DNA of 64,000 bases, taken from assembly GCF_024211255.1 (NCBI RefSeq), contig NZ_JAMLDY010000010.1:1-64000 (forward strand), given 5' to 3'. The notes beneath the pieces are model-generated. The model made no database searches, had not been told where the DNA came from, and saw only the letters and a list, made by a program, of their open reading frames with translations. Within the stretch, counting starts at the first letter, position 1, and every line of letters starts with the position of its first letter. Below, piece by piece: positions 1-7,711 of the stretch. The stretch is from Sphingomonas liriopis (GTDB lineage: Bacteria > Pseudomonadota > Alphaproteobacteria > Sphingomonadales > Sphingomonadaceae). The position numbers were made by a program, and so were the translations under genes.

Positions 1-23
1 CGGAACGGGAGCCGTGACGCCAC

Positions 24-51
24 GCGCTGCGGGGCCGTTACCCCGCAGCGC
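24..51. other. Strong GC stem-loop at the left edge
   Basis: An 11-bp perfect inverted repeat (GCGCTGCGGGG / CCCCGCAGCGC, loop CCGTTA). It has no T-tract on either side, so it is not a clear intrinsic terminator. Its context to the left lies outside the window. Confidence 0.5.
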
Positions 52-92
52 GCTCGCCAGCCGCATCAGCTTAAACCACAATCCTCAGAGAC

Positions 93-196
93 AACCCCGG
101 ACTTGTTCCGGGGTCCACCGGGCTGCAAGCGTTTGGCCCCTCCTCGACACCCTCCGCCTCGCCGCGGAGTGGACCCCGGAACAAGTCCGGGGTGAC
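93..196. repeat. REP-like paired palindrome, family R, copy 1
   Basis: Two inverted half-elements, each built around the palindrome CCCCGGACTTGTTCCGGGG, are separated by a variable GC-rich core of about 50 bp. The outer ends read GTCACCCC and GGGGTGAC in most copies. This copy lies just beyond the terminator of the small gene at 289-564. Ten further copies occur in the window. There is no coding content. Confidence 0.9.
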
Positions 197-231
197 GGAG
201 GGTGGTGGGGGAGGTTCGCCCGCACTTGACG

Positions 232-270
232 ACAAAAAAAACGGCGACCCTTCGCAGGATCGCCGTCTCC
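232..270 (-). terminator. Intrinsic terminator of the small gene at 289-564
   Basis: Read on the minus strand, the stem ACGGCGATCC / GGGTCGCCGT (with a mismatch) is followed directly by eight T residues. It lies 19 bp after the stop codon of the gene at 289-564. A diverged copy, including part of the T-tract, occurs on the plus strand near 7490-7522. Confidence 0.85.
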
Positions 271-288
271 TTCATCCGGTCGGAACGC

Positions 289-564
289 TCACCCCTTGCG
301 GGCGCGCTCGGCCTCTTCGTCGTAGCCCGACGACGGCGCCGGATCGTGGCTGTGCACCGGCTGCGTCGACGAGGGCGGATCGCTCGCGTCCATCGACTGG
401 TCGAGCCCGGCGTCGAGCCGCGCGTCGCTGCTTTCCGGGTTCTTTTCCAGGCGCTTGTTGATCGACTTGTCCTGGCCCGCGTCCTGACGCGGATCGCGGC
501 CCTCGCTCTCGTCGCTCGGCGCGACCGACAGGCTGTCCAGCGCCTTTTCGTCGATACCGGTCAT
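289..564 (-). CDS. Small hydrophilic protein of unknown function (91 aa)
   Basis: A short, very polar protein rich in Asp, Ser, Glu and Lys, with no membrane segment, no cysteine and no domain I recognise. The ATG at 564 is chosen because AGGAGGG lies 6 bases upstream. A longer frame extends further upstream but has no comparable ribosome site. The C-terminus is low-complexity (DPPSSTQPVH ... ERARKG). A clean intrinsic terminator follows, so it is very probably a real single-gene transcription unit. The last 30 codons are repeated with 26 of 30 residues conserved at 7379-7468. Composition is like that of small stress-induced disordered proteins, but that is only an analogy and I assign no function. 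Confidence 0.75.
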   Translation of the reverse strand: MTGIDEKALDSLSVAPSDESEGRDPRQDAGQDKSINKRLEKNPESSDARLDAGLDQSMDASDPPSSTQPVHSHDPAPSSGYDEEAERARKG

Positions 565-632
565 ATGACACCCTCCTGTGATTACAGGGGCAGAACGATT
601 GCCCGATCGTTTCCGTTCCTCTTCCCTTCGGG

Positions 633-1412
633 TCAAAGCCGCGTGACGCGGACGCTCTGATGCACGAAATTCGCCATGCCGAAGACGGTCATGAACGCGA
701 TATCGGTGGCATCGCGGCCGACGCAGATGCGCGCGATCGTGTCGGCGGGCGCCATGCCGGTCGCATCGACCAGCCGCCATGCGCCATCGAGCCACAGTTC
801 CGCCACCGCGTGGAAATCGGGCGGTTCGACGCCGGGCGCATAGCCCGCGACGCAGCGCGCCGGGATCTCGCCCGCACGCGCCAGCGCGACGAGCAGATGC
901 GCATAGTCACGGCACACGCCAGACCGGCTGGCGAAGGTGTCGAGCGCGGTCGTCTCGCCGCTGCTGCTGTTCGAGCGATATTCGAGCGAATCCGCCACCC
1001 AGGCGGCCAGCGCCGCGGCGAGCGCCCCGCCCTCCAGCCCGGCGAATTCGCGGCGGACGAAGCCTTCCAGCCGATCCGACTGGCAATAGCGGCTGGGCAG
1101 CAGATAGGGCACCAGCCCGCCGGCGAGATCGCGCACCGGCGTCGGCGCGAGCGGTGCGAGATCGACGATCGTGCGGTTCACCTCGACGACCGCGCGATAT
1201 TCCGCCTTCAGCCAGTTGTCGGCGCGGATCCAGCAGCGCTGGCCGATGCCGTCCTCGCCCGCGACCGCGGCGATGGGCGAATCGCTCCAGATCGTCAGCG
1301 CCTCCGACTCGATGCGCTGGTCGGGCATCGCCGCCGCCTCGATCTGCAGCAGCACGTCGGTCGGCGGGCCGACGATGGCGTAATCGAGGTCGACGGCGAT
1401 TTCGAGCCGCAT
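633..1412 (-). CDS. Transglutaminase-like cysteine peptidase family protein
   Basis: A 259-residue cytosolic protein of the transglutaminase-like superfamily (bacterial type, often annotated as transglutaminase domain protein). The N-terminal ~100 residues form a beta-rich segment typical of this group. The catalytic triad is visible: Cys167 in SGVCRDYAHL, His201 in DFHAVAEL and Asp216 in LVDATGM. Such proteins usually act as proteases or amidases; the substrate is unknown. The start at 1412 is preferred over a longer frame to 1460 because AAAGGA precedes it at good spacing and the extension would run through the upstream terminator. It follows the YccA-like gene, but the terminator between them makes independent transcription likely. 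Confidence 0.85.
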   Translation of the reverse strand: MRLEIAVDLDYAIVGPPTDVLLQIEAAAMPDQRIESEALTIWSDSPIAAVAGEDGIGQRCWIRADNWLKAEYRAVVEVNRTIVDLAPLAPTPVRDLAGGLVPYLLPSRYCQSDRLEGFVRREFAGLEGGALAAALAAWVADSLEYRSNSSSGETTALDTFASRSGVCRDYAHLLVALARAGEIPARCVAGYAPGVEPPDFHAVAELWLDGAWRLVDATGMAPADTIARICVGRDATDIAFMTVFGMANFVHQSVRVTRL

Positions 1413-1430
1413 GGGATCAGGTCCTTTGGG

Positions 1431-1467
1431 CAAAAGAAAGAGCCCGGCGGCATCGGCCACCGGGCTC
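1431..1467 (-). terminator. Intrinsic terminator after the BI-1/YccA gene
   Basis: On the minus strand the stem GAGCCCGG / CCGGGCTC, with a ~12-nt loop, is followed by TTTCTTTT. It lies 29 bp after the stop of the gene at 1496-2248 and directly before the ribosome site of the transglutaminase-like gene. Confidence 0.8.
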
Positions 1468-1495
1468 CCGATCCTGTCAACGTCCGGGTGCGGAC

Positions 1496-2248
1496 TTAGT
1501 TACGCTGCGACCCGAACAGGCGAAGCACGAACAGGAACATGTTGATGAAGTCGAGGTAGAGCGACAGCGCCGACATGATGACGGCCTTGCCGACCATGTC
1601 CGTACCCGCGACCTGGAAATACAGGCTCTTGGTGCGCTGCGTGTCGTAGGCGGTGAGGCCCGCGAAGATCAGCACGCCGACCGCGCTGATGACCAGGCTC
1701 ATGATCCCCGACTGCAGGAACAGGTTGATGAGGCTGGCGACGATCAGCCCGACGAGGCCGACGATCAGGAAGGTGCCGAACGCCGACAGGTCGCGCTTGG
1801 TCGTGTAGCCGTAAAGGCTGAGCCCCGCGAAGCCCGCCGCGGTGGCGAAGAACGCGCCGGCGATCGACGTGCCGCTATAGACTAGGAAGATCGTCGACAG
1901 CGAAACGCCCATCAGCACCGCGAACGCCCAGAAGAGCAGCTGCAGCGTCGAGGTCTTCATCCGGTTCTGGCCGAAGCTCATCGCGAACACGATCGCCAGC
2001 GGCGACAGCGCGACGATGAAGCCGAGCATGTTCGTGCGTCCGCCCGGGCCGACCAGCGCACCCACCGCACCGCTCGACGCGAACAGCAGCGCGACGATGC
2101 CGGTCAGCAGCACGCCAGACCCCATGTAATTGTAGACCGACAGCATGTACGAGCGCAGACCCGCGTCGTAGGCACCGCTGCGCGCGGTATCGGTGCGCGA
2201 AGCCCCGAACGGCGCGGCGCTCGGCCGGGGGTCAGACCAGTTAGCCAT
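1496..2248 (-). CDS. Bax inhibitor-1/YccA family membrane protein
   Basis: A 250-residue inner-membrane protein with about seven hydrophobic helices, matching the BI-1/TMBIM/YccA family in size and layout. The cytosolic N-terminus (about residues 1-30) is polar, and the last helix ends with the short tail LFGSQRN. Family members modulate membrane protease FtsH (E. coli YccA) or act as pH-sensitive calcium leak channels (BsYetJ); which applies here cannot be told. The ATG at 2248 opens the hydrophilic N-terminus. A terminator follows. Confidence 0.9.
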   Translation of the reverse strand: MANWSDPRPSAAPFGASRTDTARSGAYDAGLRSYMLSVYNYMGSGVLLTGIVALLFASSGAVGALVGPGGRTNMLGFIVALSPLAIVFAMSFGQNRMKTSTLQLLFWAFAVLMGVSLSTIFLVYSGTSIAGAFFATAAGFAGLSLYGYTTKRDLSAFGTFLIVGLVGLIVASLINLFLQSGIMSLVISAVGVLIFAGLTAYDTQRTKSLYFQVAGTDMVGKAVIMSALSLYLDFINMFLFVLRLFGSQRN

Positions 2249-2380
2249 GGTATCCCAAACTCCTTTGCCGACCCGAGTGCCGGCTATGTCGAAATATCGG
2301 CCCCGTGCGGTCCCTTTTCAAGCGAAACCGGATAGAATGGCGCGACGAAGCAACAGAACATTACAAAGGGCCCGCGGTTG

Positions 2381-2944
2381 ATGCGCCTGTTCGTCGCCCT
2401 GCGCCCGCCGCCCGCGATCCGCGCCGCGCTGACCGCCGTGATGGGCGGCGTGCCCGCGGCGCGCTGGCAGGACGATGCGCAGCTGCACTGCACGTTGCGC
2501 TTCATCGGCGAGGTCGAACGACCGCAGGCGGAGGACGTCGCCGCCGCGCTGGCGAGCATCCACGCGCCGGCGCCGGTGGTGCGCATCGCCGGTGTCGGCC
2601 GCTTCACGCGGCAGGGGCGAACCGATACATTGTGGGCGGGCCTCGCCCCGGCGGATGCGCTGCACCACCTCGCCCGCAAGGTCGAACAGACGTGCGTCCG
2701 CGCCGGCCTGCCGCCCGAGCGGCGCGCCTATCTGCCGCATGTCACGCTCGCGCGGTTGCCGCGTAGTGCGGGACTCGCGCCGGAGATCGACGGGTGGCTG
2801 GCGGTGCATGCGGGTCTTGCCGGCCCCGCCTTCACGCTGCCGCATCTGATGCTCTACCAGAGCCATCTGGGGCACGGTGGCGCCGCCTATGAACCGGTCG
2901 CGCGCTGGCCGCTGGAACCCGCGACGTGTGCGCCGGGTTCGTAG
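2381..2944 (+). CDS. thpR: RNA 2',3'-cyclic phosphodiesterase (2H family)
   Basis: A 187-residue 2H phosphoesterase, formerly called 2'-5' RNA ligase. It hydrolyses 2',3'-cyclic phosphate RNA ends or reversibly joins 2'-5' linkages. Both catalytic tetrapeptides are present: HCTL at residues 36-39 and HVTL at 120-123. Length is normal for the family. The ATG at 2381 is preferred over the immediately preceding TTG; AAAGGG lies about 10 bases upstream. The sodC-like gene follows 22 bp downstream on the same strand, so they may be cotranscribed. Confidence 0.92.
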   Translation: MRLFVALRPPPAIRAALTAVMGGVPAARWQDDAQLHCTLRFIGEVERPQAEDVAAALASIHAPAPVVRIAGVGRFTRQGRTDTLWAGLAPADALHHLARKVEQTCVRAGLPPERRAYLPHVTLARLPRSAGLAPEIDGWLAVHAGLAGPAFTLPHLMLYQSHLGHGGAAYEPVARWPLEPATCAPGS

Positions 2945-2966
2945 GAAAACCAAAGGGAGACTTTCG

Positions 2967-3503
2967 ATGCGTGCAATCCTCGTCCTCGCCGGCCTGTCGA
3001 CGCTGGCGCTCGGCGCCTGTACCCAGCAGGATGCGGTCGCGACCGGCAGCCCGCTGGCCGGCGGCGCGCGCGCGACCGCGCTGCTCAAGACCGGCACCGG
3101 CGCCGATGCCGGGCGCGCGACGGTGACCGAGGTGGCGGGCGGCCTGCGCTACACGCTCGACGTCAAGGGCCTGCCCGCCGGCACGCACGGCGCGCACATC
3201 CACACCACCGGCCGCTGCGACGCGCCCGAGTTCACCACCGCGGGCGGCCATTGGAACCCGACGACGATGAAGCACGGCAGCATGAACCCACAGGGCCCGC
3301 ACGAGGGCGACCTGCCCAATCTGACCATCGGCACCGACGGCCGCGGCACGCTGGGCGTGACGGTGCCGGGCGCGACGCTGGCCGGCCTGCTCGACGCGGA
3401 CGGCGCGGCGATCGTCGTCCACGCCGGGCCGGACGACCTGATGACCGACCCCTCCGGCAACAGCGGCGGCCGCATCGCCTGCGGCGTCTTCGCCGCGGCG
3501 TAA
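2967..3503 (+). CDS. sodC: Superoxide dismutase [Cu-Zn], lipoprotein
   Basis: A 178-residue Cu/Zn superoxide dismutase that converts superoxide to peroxide and oxygen in the periplasm. An N-terminal lipobox ends LALGAC, so Cys18 is probably lipidated. All metal ligands are visible: His77 and His79 (HIH), bridging His95 (GGHWNP), His103, His112 and Asp115 (PHEGDLPN), and His152 (VHAGPDD). Cys84 and Cys172 would form the conserved disulfide. AAAGGGAGA precedes the ATG at 2967. It probably forms a short operon with thpR. Convergent repeats follow. Confidence 0.93.
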   Translation: MRAILVLAGLSTLALGACTQQDAVATGSPLAGGARATALLKTGTGADAGRATVTEVAGGLRYTLDVKGLPAGTHGAHIHTTGRCDAPEFTTAGGHWNPTTMKHGSMNPQGPHEGDLPNLTIGTDGRGTLGVTVPGATLAGLLDADGAAIVVHAGPDDLMTDPSGNSGGRIACGVFAAA

Positions 3504-3545
3504 GCGCGGGCCAAGAGCCTCGGCATCATCCCCCCGAAAACCTTC

Positions 3546-3638
3546 GTCATCCCCGCGGAGGCGGGGATCCATAGTCGCCGGTCGCGCGATGGCGCCGCAA
3601 GGTCAGCCAGTATGGATCCCCGCCTCCGCGGGGATGAC
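3546..3638. repeat. REP-like paired palindrome, family B, copy 1
   Basis: Inverted half-elements GTCATCCCCGCGGAGGCGGG and its complement enclose a ~45-bp core. It sits between the convergent sodC and MFS genes. Confidence 0.85.
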
Positions 3639-3671
3639 GGTGTAGGTGGGGAGGCGCGCACCCTCCCCGCC

Positions 3672-3734
3672 GTTCGCCCTGAGCCTGTCGAAGGGCAGAT
3701 GAGTCTCAATGTGCTTCGACAGGCTCAGCACGAA
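3672..3734. repeat. Interspersed inverted repeat, family C, copy 1
   Basis: GTTCGCCCTGAGCCTGTCGA and a diverged complement (CTTCGACAGGCTCAGCACGA) flank the core GGCAGATGAGTCTCAATGTG. The same unit recurs at 21470, 25285 (half) and 51907. It lies directly downstream of family B copy 1. Confidence 0.85.
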
Positions 3735-3757
3735 TGGAGGGTTGGAGCGCCCCTGCC

Positions 3758-5314
3758 CTACATCACTTCCCCCGCCGCCCGCGCTCGCGCTTCACGCGTA
3801 GCTTCGGCCGCAGGAACCAGCTTGTACGCCGCGATCGCGCAGCCCAGCGTGATCGGCATCGCCACCAGCAGCGACAGCATGCCCACCGACAGGCTGCCCG
3901 ACAGCGTCGAGATGCGCCCGGCCAGATACGGGCCCATCGCCAGCCCCATCAGCGTCGTGCCGATGAAGAAGGTCGCGGTCGCGGTGCCGCGCATCCGCGG
4001 CAGCACGAGGTCCTGCGTCGTCGCCGCCGCCGATCCCAGCGCGCAGCTGGCGGTGAGGCCGGCGAGGAACAGGCACGGATAGAAGACCCAGACGCTGCTC
4101 GCGGTGAACGCGCCGATCAGGAACGGCACCGGCACGGTCGCGCCGAAGATCACGACGATCAGCCGCCCGGCGGGATCGCTGCGCCGCAACCGGTCGGCGA
4201 CGACGCCACCGATCGTCAGCCCGAGGAACCCGGCGAGTGCGCCGCTGCTCCCCAGCAGCAATCCCGCCCGCGCCGGCGTCTCGCCCAGTTCGCGCAACAC
4301 ATAGGGCGCCGCCCAGAAGCTCGACGCATAGCTCAGGAACGAATTGAGCCCATAAGCGACCACCGTGCACAGGAACGCCGGCGTGCCGACGATCAAAGCG
4401 AAGGTCGGCGGGTCGCGCCGCTTCAGCGCGCACGCCCAGGAAAACACCGCATAGACGCCCGTGCCCACCGCCAGCCATTGCGGCTTGGGTTCGCCGAGCC
4501 CGATCAGCAACGCGACCACCGCCACCACCGCGGCGAGGCCGGTCAGGTTGATCATCAACGCCCGCGTGCCGCCGCGCGCCGCGCCGATCAGCGTCAGCGG
4601 CGGGATGATCGTCAGCAATTCCTCGAAGAAGGCGCGGAACGGCGCGGGGTGCTTCGCGGGTTCGGGCAGCCCCTCGACCATCCCGCGGATCGGCTCGCGG
4701 AGCGTCGCCACCCAGATCGCGACGATCAGGCCGGGCAGCCCGACCGCGAGGAACGCCGCCTGCCACCCGACCAGCCCCAGCGGGCCGCCGCCCGGCCAGG
4801 TACGGTTCCAGCCCTGGACGATCAGCCCGCCGATGAACAGCGACACGCCGCCGCCGACGTAGAGGCCCGCCGAATAGATCGACAGCGCCGTCGCGCGCAG
4901 CCGCTTGGGGAAATAGTCTGAGATCAGCGAATAGGCCGCAGGGCTCGCCGTCGCCTCCCCCACCCCGACGCCGATCCGCGCCATCGCCAGCTGGCCGCCG
5001 GTGCGCGAGAAACCCGACAGCGCGGTCATCGTCGACCACAGCGCCAGCCCGACCGTCATCAGCCGCACGCGATGCCAGCTGTCCGCCAGCCGCCCGAGCG
5101 GGATGCCGAACAGCGCGTAGAACACCCCGAACGCGGTGCCGTACAGGAACCCCAGATCCTCGTCCTTGAGCTTGAGATCGCGCTTGATGTCCTCCGCCAG
5201 GATCGAGATCACCTGCCGGTCGATGAAGTTGAGCACGTAGACGAGGAACAGGATGCCGAGCACGTACCAGGCGTAACGTGGCGCCTGCTGCGCCTCCGCT
5301 GGGGGAATAGCCAT
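3758..5314 (-). CDS. MFS transporter (spinster-like)
   Basis: A 518-residue inner-membrane carrier with about twelve hydrophobic segments. The first helix contains NFIDRQ, and the 2-3 loop has a G-x-L-A-D motif (GIPLGRLADSWHR), as in the spinster-like branch of the major facilitator superfamily common in sphingomonads. A longer central part (residues about 225-320) adds extra hydrophobic segments between the two halves. Substrate unknown. The ATG at 5314 begins a short polar N-terminus. It is transcribed alone, converging on the repeats after sodC. Confidence 0.9.
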   Translation of the reverse strand: MAIPPAEAQQAPRYAWYVLGILFLVYVLNFIDRQVISILAEDIKRDLKLKDEDLGFLYGTAFGVFYALFGIPLGRLADSWHRVRLMTVGLALWSTMTALSGFSRTGGQLAMARIGVGVGEATASPAAYSLISDYFPKRLRATALSIYSAGLYVGGGVSLFIGGLIVQGWNRTWPGGGPLGLVGWQAAFLAVGLPGLIVAIWVATLREPIRGMVEGLPEPAKHPAPFRAFFEELLTIIPPLTLIGAARGGTRALMINLTGLAAVVAVVALLIGLGEPKPQWLAVGTGVYAVFSWACALKRRDPPTFALIVGTPAFLCTVVAYGLNSFLSYASSFWAAPYVLRELGETPARAGLLLGSSGALAGFLGLTIGGVVADRLRRSDPAGRLIVVIFGATVPVPFLIGAFTASSVWVFYPCLFLAGLTASCALGSAAATTQDLVLPRMRGTATATFFIGTTLMGLAMGPYLAGRISTLSGSLSVGMLSLLVAMPITLGCAIAAYKLVPAAEATREARARAAGEVM

Positions 5315-5417
5315 CGACCTCTCCGTTCGGTTTTGCCGGAGGCTAACAGACGGTCGATGCGGCGATAAGCCGAAAAGCGATACCCGATATTCTAAAGTTT
5401 TGCCGGGGCGCGTCCGC

Positions 5418-6122
5418 TCAGGCGCGCAGCGGTCGTCGTGCGCTTTGTTCGAGGCGCTTGAGCAATGCCTCGATCGACGGCGCGGTGGTCGATTCGGCGG
5501 GCGAGCGGGGCAGCTGCACGGTGGCGATACGCTCGCCCTCGACCAGCGCGACCGGCGGGCGCAGCGGCGCGACCGGGCGGACGGGTTCGCGCGGCACGTC
5601 AGGCAGCGCGCCGGGGTGGAAGGCGGCGAGCGGCAGGTCGAGGTCGACCGGGATCGCCTGCACCACCGGCGGCGGCGGCGGCGCGACCGGCGCCACGTCT
5701 TCCGGCGGTGTCGGCACGCCGAGGTCGGCGGCGGACAGCGGACGGCGCGCGGGAGCGTCGGGATGCGCGTCGGCGCGGCGGAGCACCGGCACGCCCTCGA
5801 CGGCGACCGCCTTGGGCGTGAGCAACCCGCCCGGGCCGAACAGCAGGAACAGCGCCGACCAGACGACCGCCGCGGCGAGCCCGCCGCCGGCGAGCGTCAG
5901 CACCGCGCGCGCGGTGGTGCCGAGCGGCGGTTCCGCCGCCGCGACCAGCGACGGCAGGCCGCTACGCCATACCCAATCCTCCAGCACCGTATCGGGCAGC
6001 AGCAGGAACAGGGCAGCGACCGCCAGCCCGGCCAGCGCGCCGCCTGCGGGCGCGATCCAGCGGGTCAGCCCCGACGCTGCGAAATCGGGAAGGTTCAAAC
6101 TCGGGCGGGAGAACGCTGCCAT
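5418..6122 (-). CDS. Two-helix membrane protein with proline-rich tail, unknown function
   Basis: A 234-residue protein I do not recognise. Residues about 25-50 and 75-100 form two hydrophobic helices. The rest is a Pro/Ala/Val-rich, probably disordered region with a run of prolines (PPPPPV), ending in a basic segment (KRLEQSARRPLRA). The gene overlaps the end of the glycosyltransferase by 28 bp, so the two are surely cotranscribed and perhaps coupled. That context suggests a role in envelope glycan assembly or export; this is inference only. Confidence 0.8.
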   Translation of the reverse strand: MAAFSRPSLNLPDFAASGLTRWIAPAGGALAGLAVAALFLLLPDTVLEDWVWRSGLPSLVAAAEPPLGTTARAVLTLAGGGLAAAVVWSALFLLFGPGGLLTPKAVAVEGVPVLRRADAHPDAPARRPLSAADLGVPTPPEDVAPVAPPPPPVVQAIPVDLDLPLAAFHPGALPDVPREPVRPVAPLRPPVALVEGERIATVQLPRSPAESTTAPSIEALLKRLEQSARRPLRA

Positions 6123-7330
6123 GATCCATCCACTGTCGCGGCCGCCATCAGCCGCTGGTAAATCGGTTCGTAACGACCAATGTTTGACGACCAGTTACGC
6201 TCGGCCTCGACGAATGCGCGCGCCCGCGCCCGGCGCGCATCCCATCCGCTGCGATCGGCGAGCAGGCCGGCAAGCGCCGTCGCGATCGCGGCGGGATCGT
6301 CGGGGCGGAACAGCGTCCCCGTATCCCCATCGCGGATCAGCTCGCGATGCCCACCGACGTCGGAGGCGGCGACCAACTTGCCCTGCGCCATCGCCTCGAG
6401 CGGCTTCAACGGCGTGACCAGATCGGTCAGCCGCATGTGCTTGCGCGGATAGGCGAGCACGTCGACCAGCGCATAATAACGCTCGACCTCGGTATGCGGT
6501 ACGCGCCCGACGAAACGGATCGCATCGGCCGCGGGCGATGCCGCCGCCTGCGCGCGCAGCGCCGCCTCCATCGGCCCGCCGCCGACCAGCAGCAGCCGTG
6601 CCTTGGGCCGCGCCGCGACCAGCGCCGGCATCGCCGCGATCAGGTCGTCGAGCCCCTCGTAATCGTAGAAGCTGCCGATGAAGCCGATCGTCTCGGCATC
6701 CGCCAGCCCCAGTTCGCGCGCGAGCCCGTCGTCGCGCGCCACCGGTTCGCCGAACAGCGTCAGGTCGACGCCATTGGGCGACACGACGATCTTGTCCGCC
6801 GCGACGCCGCGCGCGATCAAATCACCGCGCAGCCCTTCGCAGATCACCGCCACCGCATCGGCGCGATGCACCGCCCAGGTCTCCAGCGCGCGCGTCGCGC
6901 GATAGCGCGCCGATCCTTGCGTACCGGTGCCGTTGCCGACCGCAGCATCCTCCCAGAAGGCACGGATCTCGTAGACCAGCGGCAGCCCGCGCCGCCGCGC
7001 CACGCGATACGCCGCGAGCGCGTCGAGCACCGGCGAATGGGCGTGGAGGATATCCGGCCGGAACGATTCGACCGCCGCGTCGATGCGCCGCGCGAAAGAG
7101 GCGATGCCGGCGATCTCCCCCAGCACGCCCGGTTTCAGACCGGCACGGGTCCGGTGGAAGGTCAGGCCGTCGACCGATTCGACCGCATCCGCCGCGGGCC
7201 CGTGCCGCGGGCCGGTGACCGCGGCGACCTGCCAGCCGCGCTGCTCCTGCGCCTTCAGGATCGCGCGGGTGCGGAAGGTATAGCCGCTCTGCAACGGCAG
7301 TCCGTGGTCGAGGACGTGGAGGATGCGCAT
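6095..7330 (-). CDS. Exosortase-A-system-type glycosyltransferase (GT4)
   Basis: A 411-residue GT-B fold glycosyltransferase. The N-terminus MRILHVLDHGLPLQSGYTFR is characteristic of the PEP-CTERM/exosortase A-associated glycosyltransferase family (the group modelled as TIGR04063). The C-terminal half shows the GT4 donor-binding region (GFIGSFYDYEGLDDLI, then PLKPLEAMAQGK with the EX7E-type pattern). It would transfer a sugar to a lipid-linked or exopolysaccharide intermediate at the inner membrane. No exosortase gene lies nearby, although a ligase from the same system family is found at 19802-21169. Start ATG at 7330. The 234-aa membrane protein overlaps its 3' end. Confidence 0.88.
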   Translation of the reverse strand: MRILHVLDHGLPLQSGYTFRTRAILKAQEQRGWQVAAVTGPRHGPAADAVESVDGLTFHRTRAGLKPGVLGEIAGIASFARRIDAAVESFRPDILHAHSPVLDALAAYRVARRRGLPLVYEIRAFWEDAAVGNGTGTQGSARYRATRALETWAVHRADAVAVICEGLRGDLIARGVAADKIVVSPNGVDLTLFGEPVARDDGLARELGLADAETIGFIGSFYDYEGLDDLIAAMPALVAARPKARLLLVGGGPMEAALRAQAAASPAADAIRFVGRVPHTEVERYYALVDVLAYPRKHMRLTDLVTPLKPLEAMAQGKLVAASDVGGHRELIRDGDTGTLFRPDDPAAIATALAGLLADRSGWDARRARARAFVEAERNWSSNIGRYEPIYQRLMAAATVDGSWQRSPARV

Positions 7331-7374
7331 GCCGCACCCCTGCCACGCCGCCGCTTAACGCCGCGTCAACCGCA

Positions 7375-7710
7375 CGATCCACCCTCGTCGACGCAGCCGG
7401 TGCACACCCACGACCCGGCGCCGTCGTCGGGCTATGGCGAAGATACCGAGCGCGCCCGCAAGGGGTGAGCGTTCCGGCGTGATGGAAGAGGCGGCGATCC
7501 TGCGAGGGGTTGCCGCTTTTCGTGTCGTCAGGCGGGAGAAGACTCCGCCTCACATCCCTCGTCACCCCGGACTTGTTCCGGGGTCCACCGGGCCGCAGGC
7601 GTAAAGCCTCCCTCGACACCCTTCGCCTTGCCGCGGAGTGGACCCCGGAACACGTCCGGGGTGACGGGTGACTTGGGACGGCGAGCTCGACCAGTCGATG
7701 GACGCGAGCG
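7375..7710 (+). pseudogene. Permuted partial copy of the small gene at 289-564 with its terminator and repeat
   Basis: This stretch holds no intact gene. Bases 7375-7468 encode the last 30 codons of the 91-aa protein (26 of 30 residues the same) with a stop at the same place. They are followed by a diverged terminator hairpin (7490-7522) and family R copy 2. Bases 7684-7710 then match, almost exactly, the codons that lie just upstream of the copied part in the original (LDQSMDAS). The order is therefore 3' part, repeat, 5' part, with both breakpoints at the same ancestral point (GCGAGCG/ATCC). The rest of the 381-bp gap, 7331-7374, shows nothing. Confidence 0.75.
7561..7665. repeat. REP-like paired palindrome, family R, copy 2
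   Basis: Ends GTCACCCC ... GGGGTGAC. One half has ACACGTCC where most copies have ACAAGTCC. It lies inside the permuted copy of the small gene, just as copy 1 lies beside the original. Confidence 0.9.
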
Positions 7711-7711
7711 C

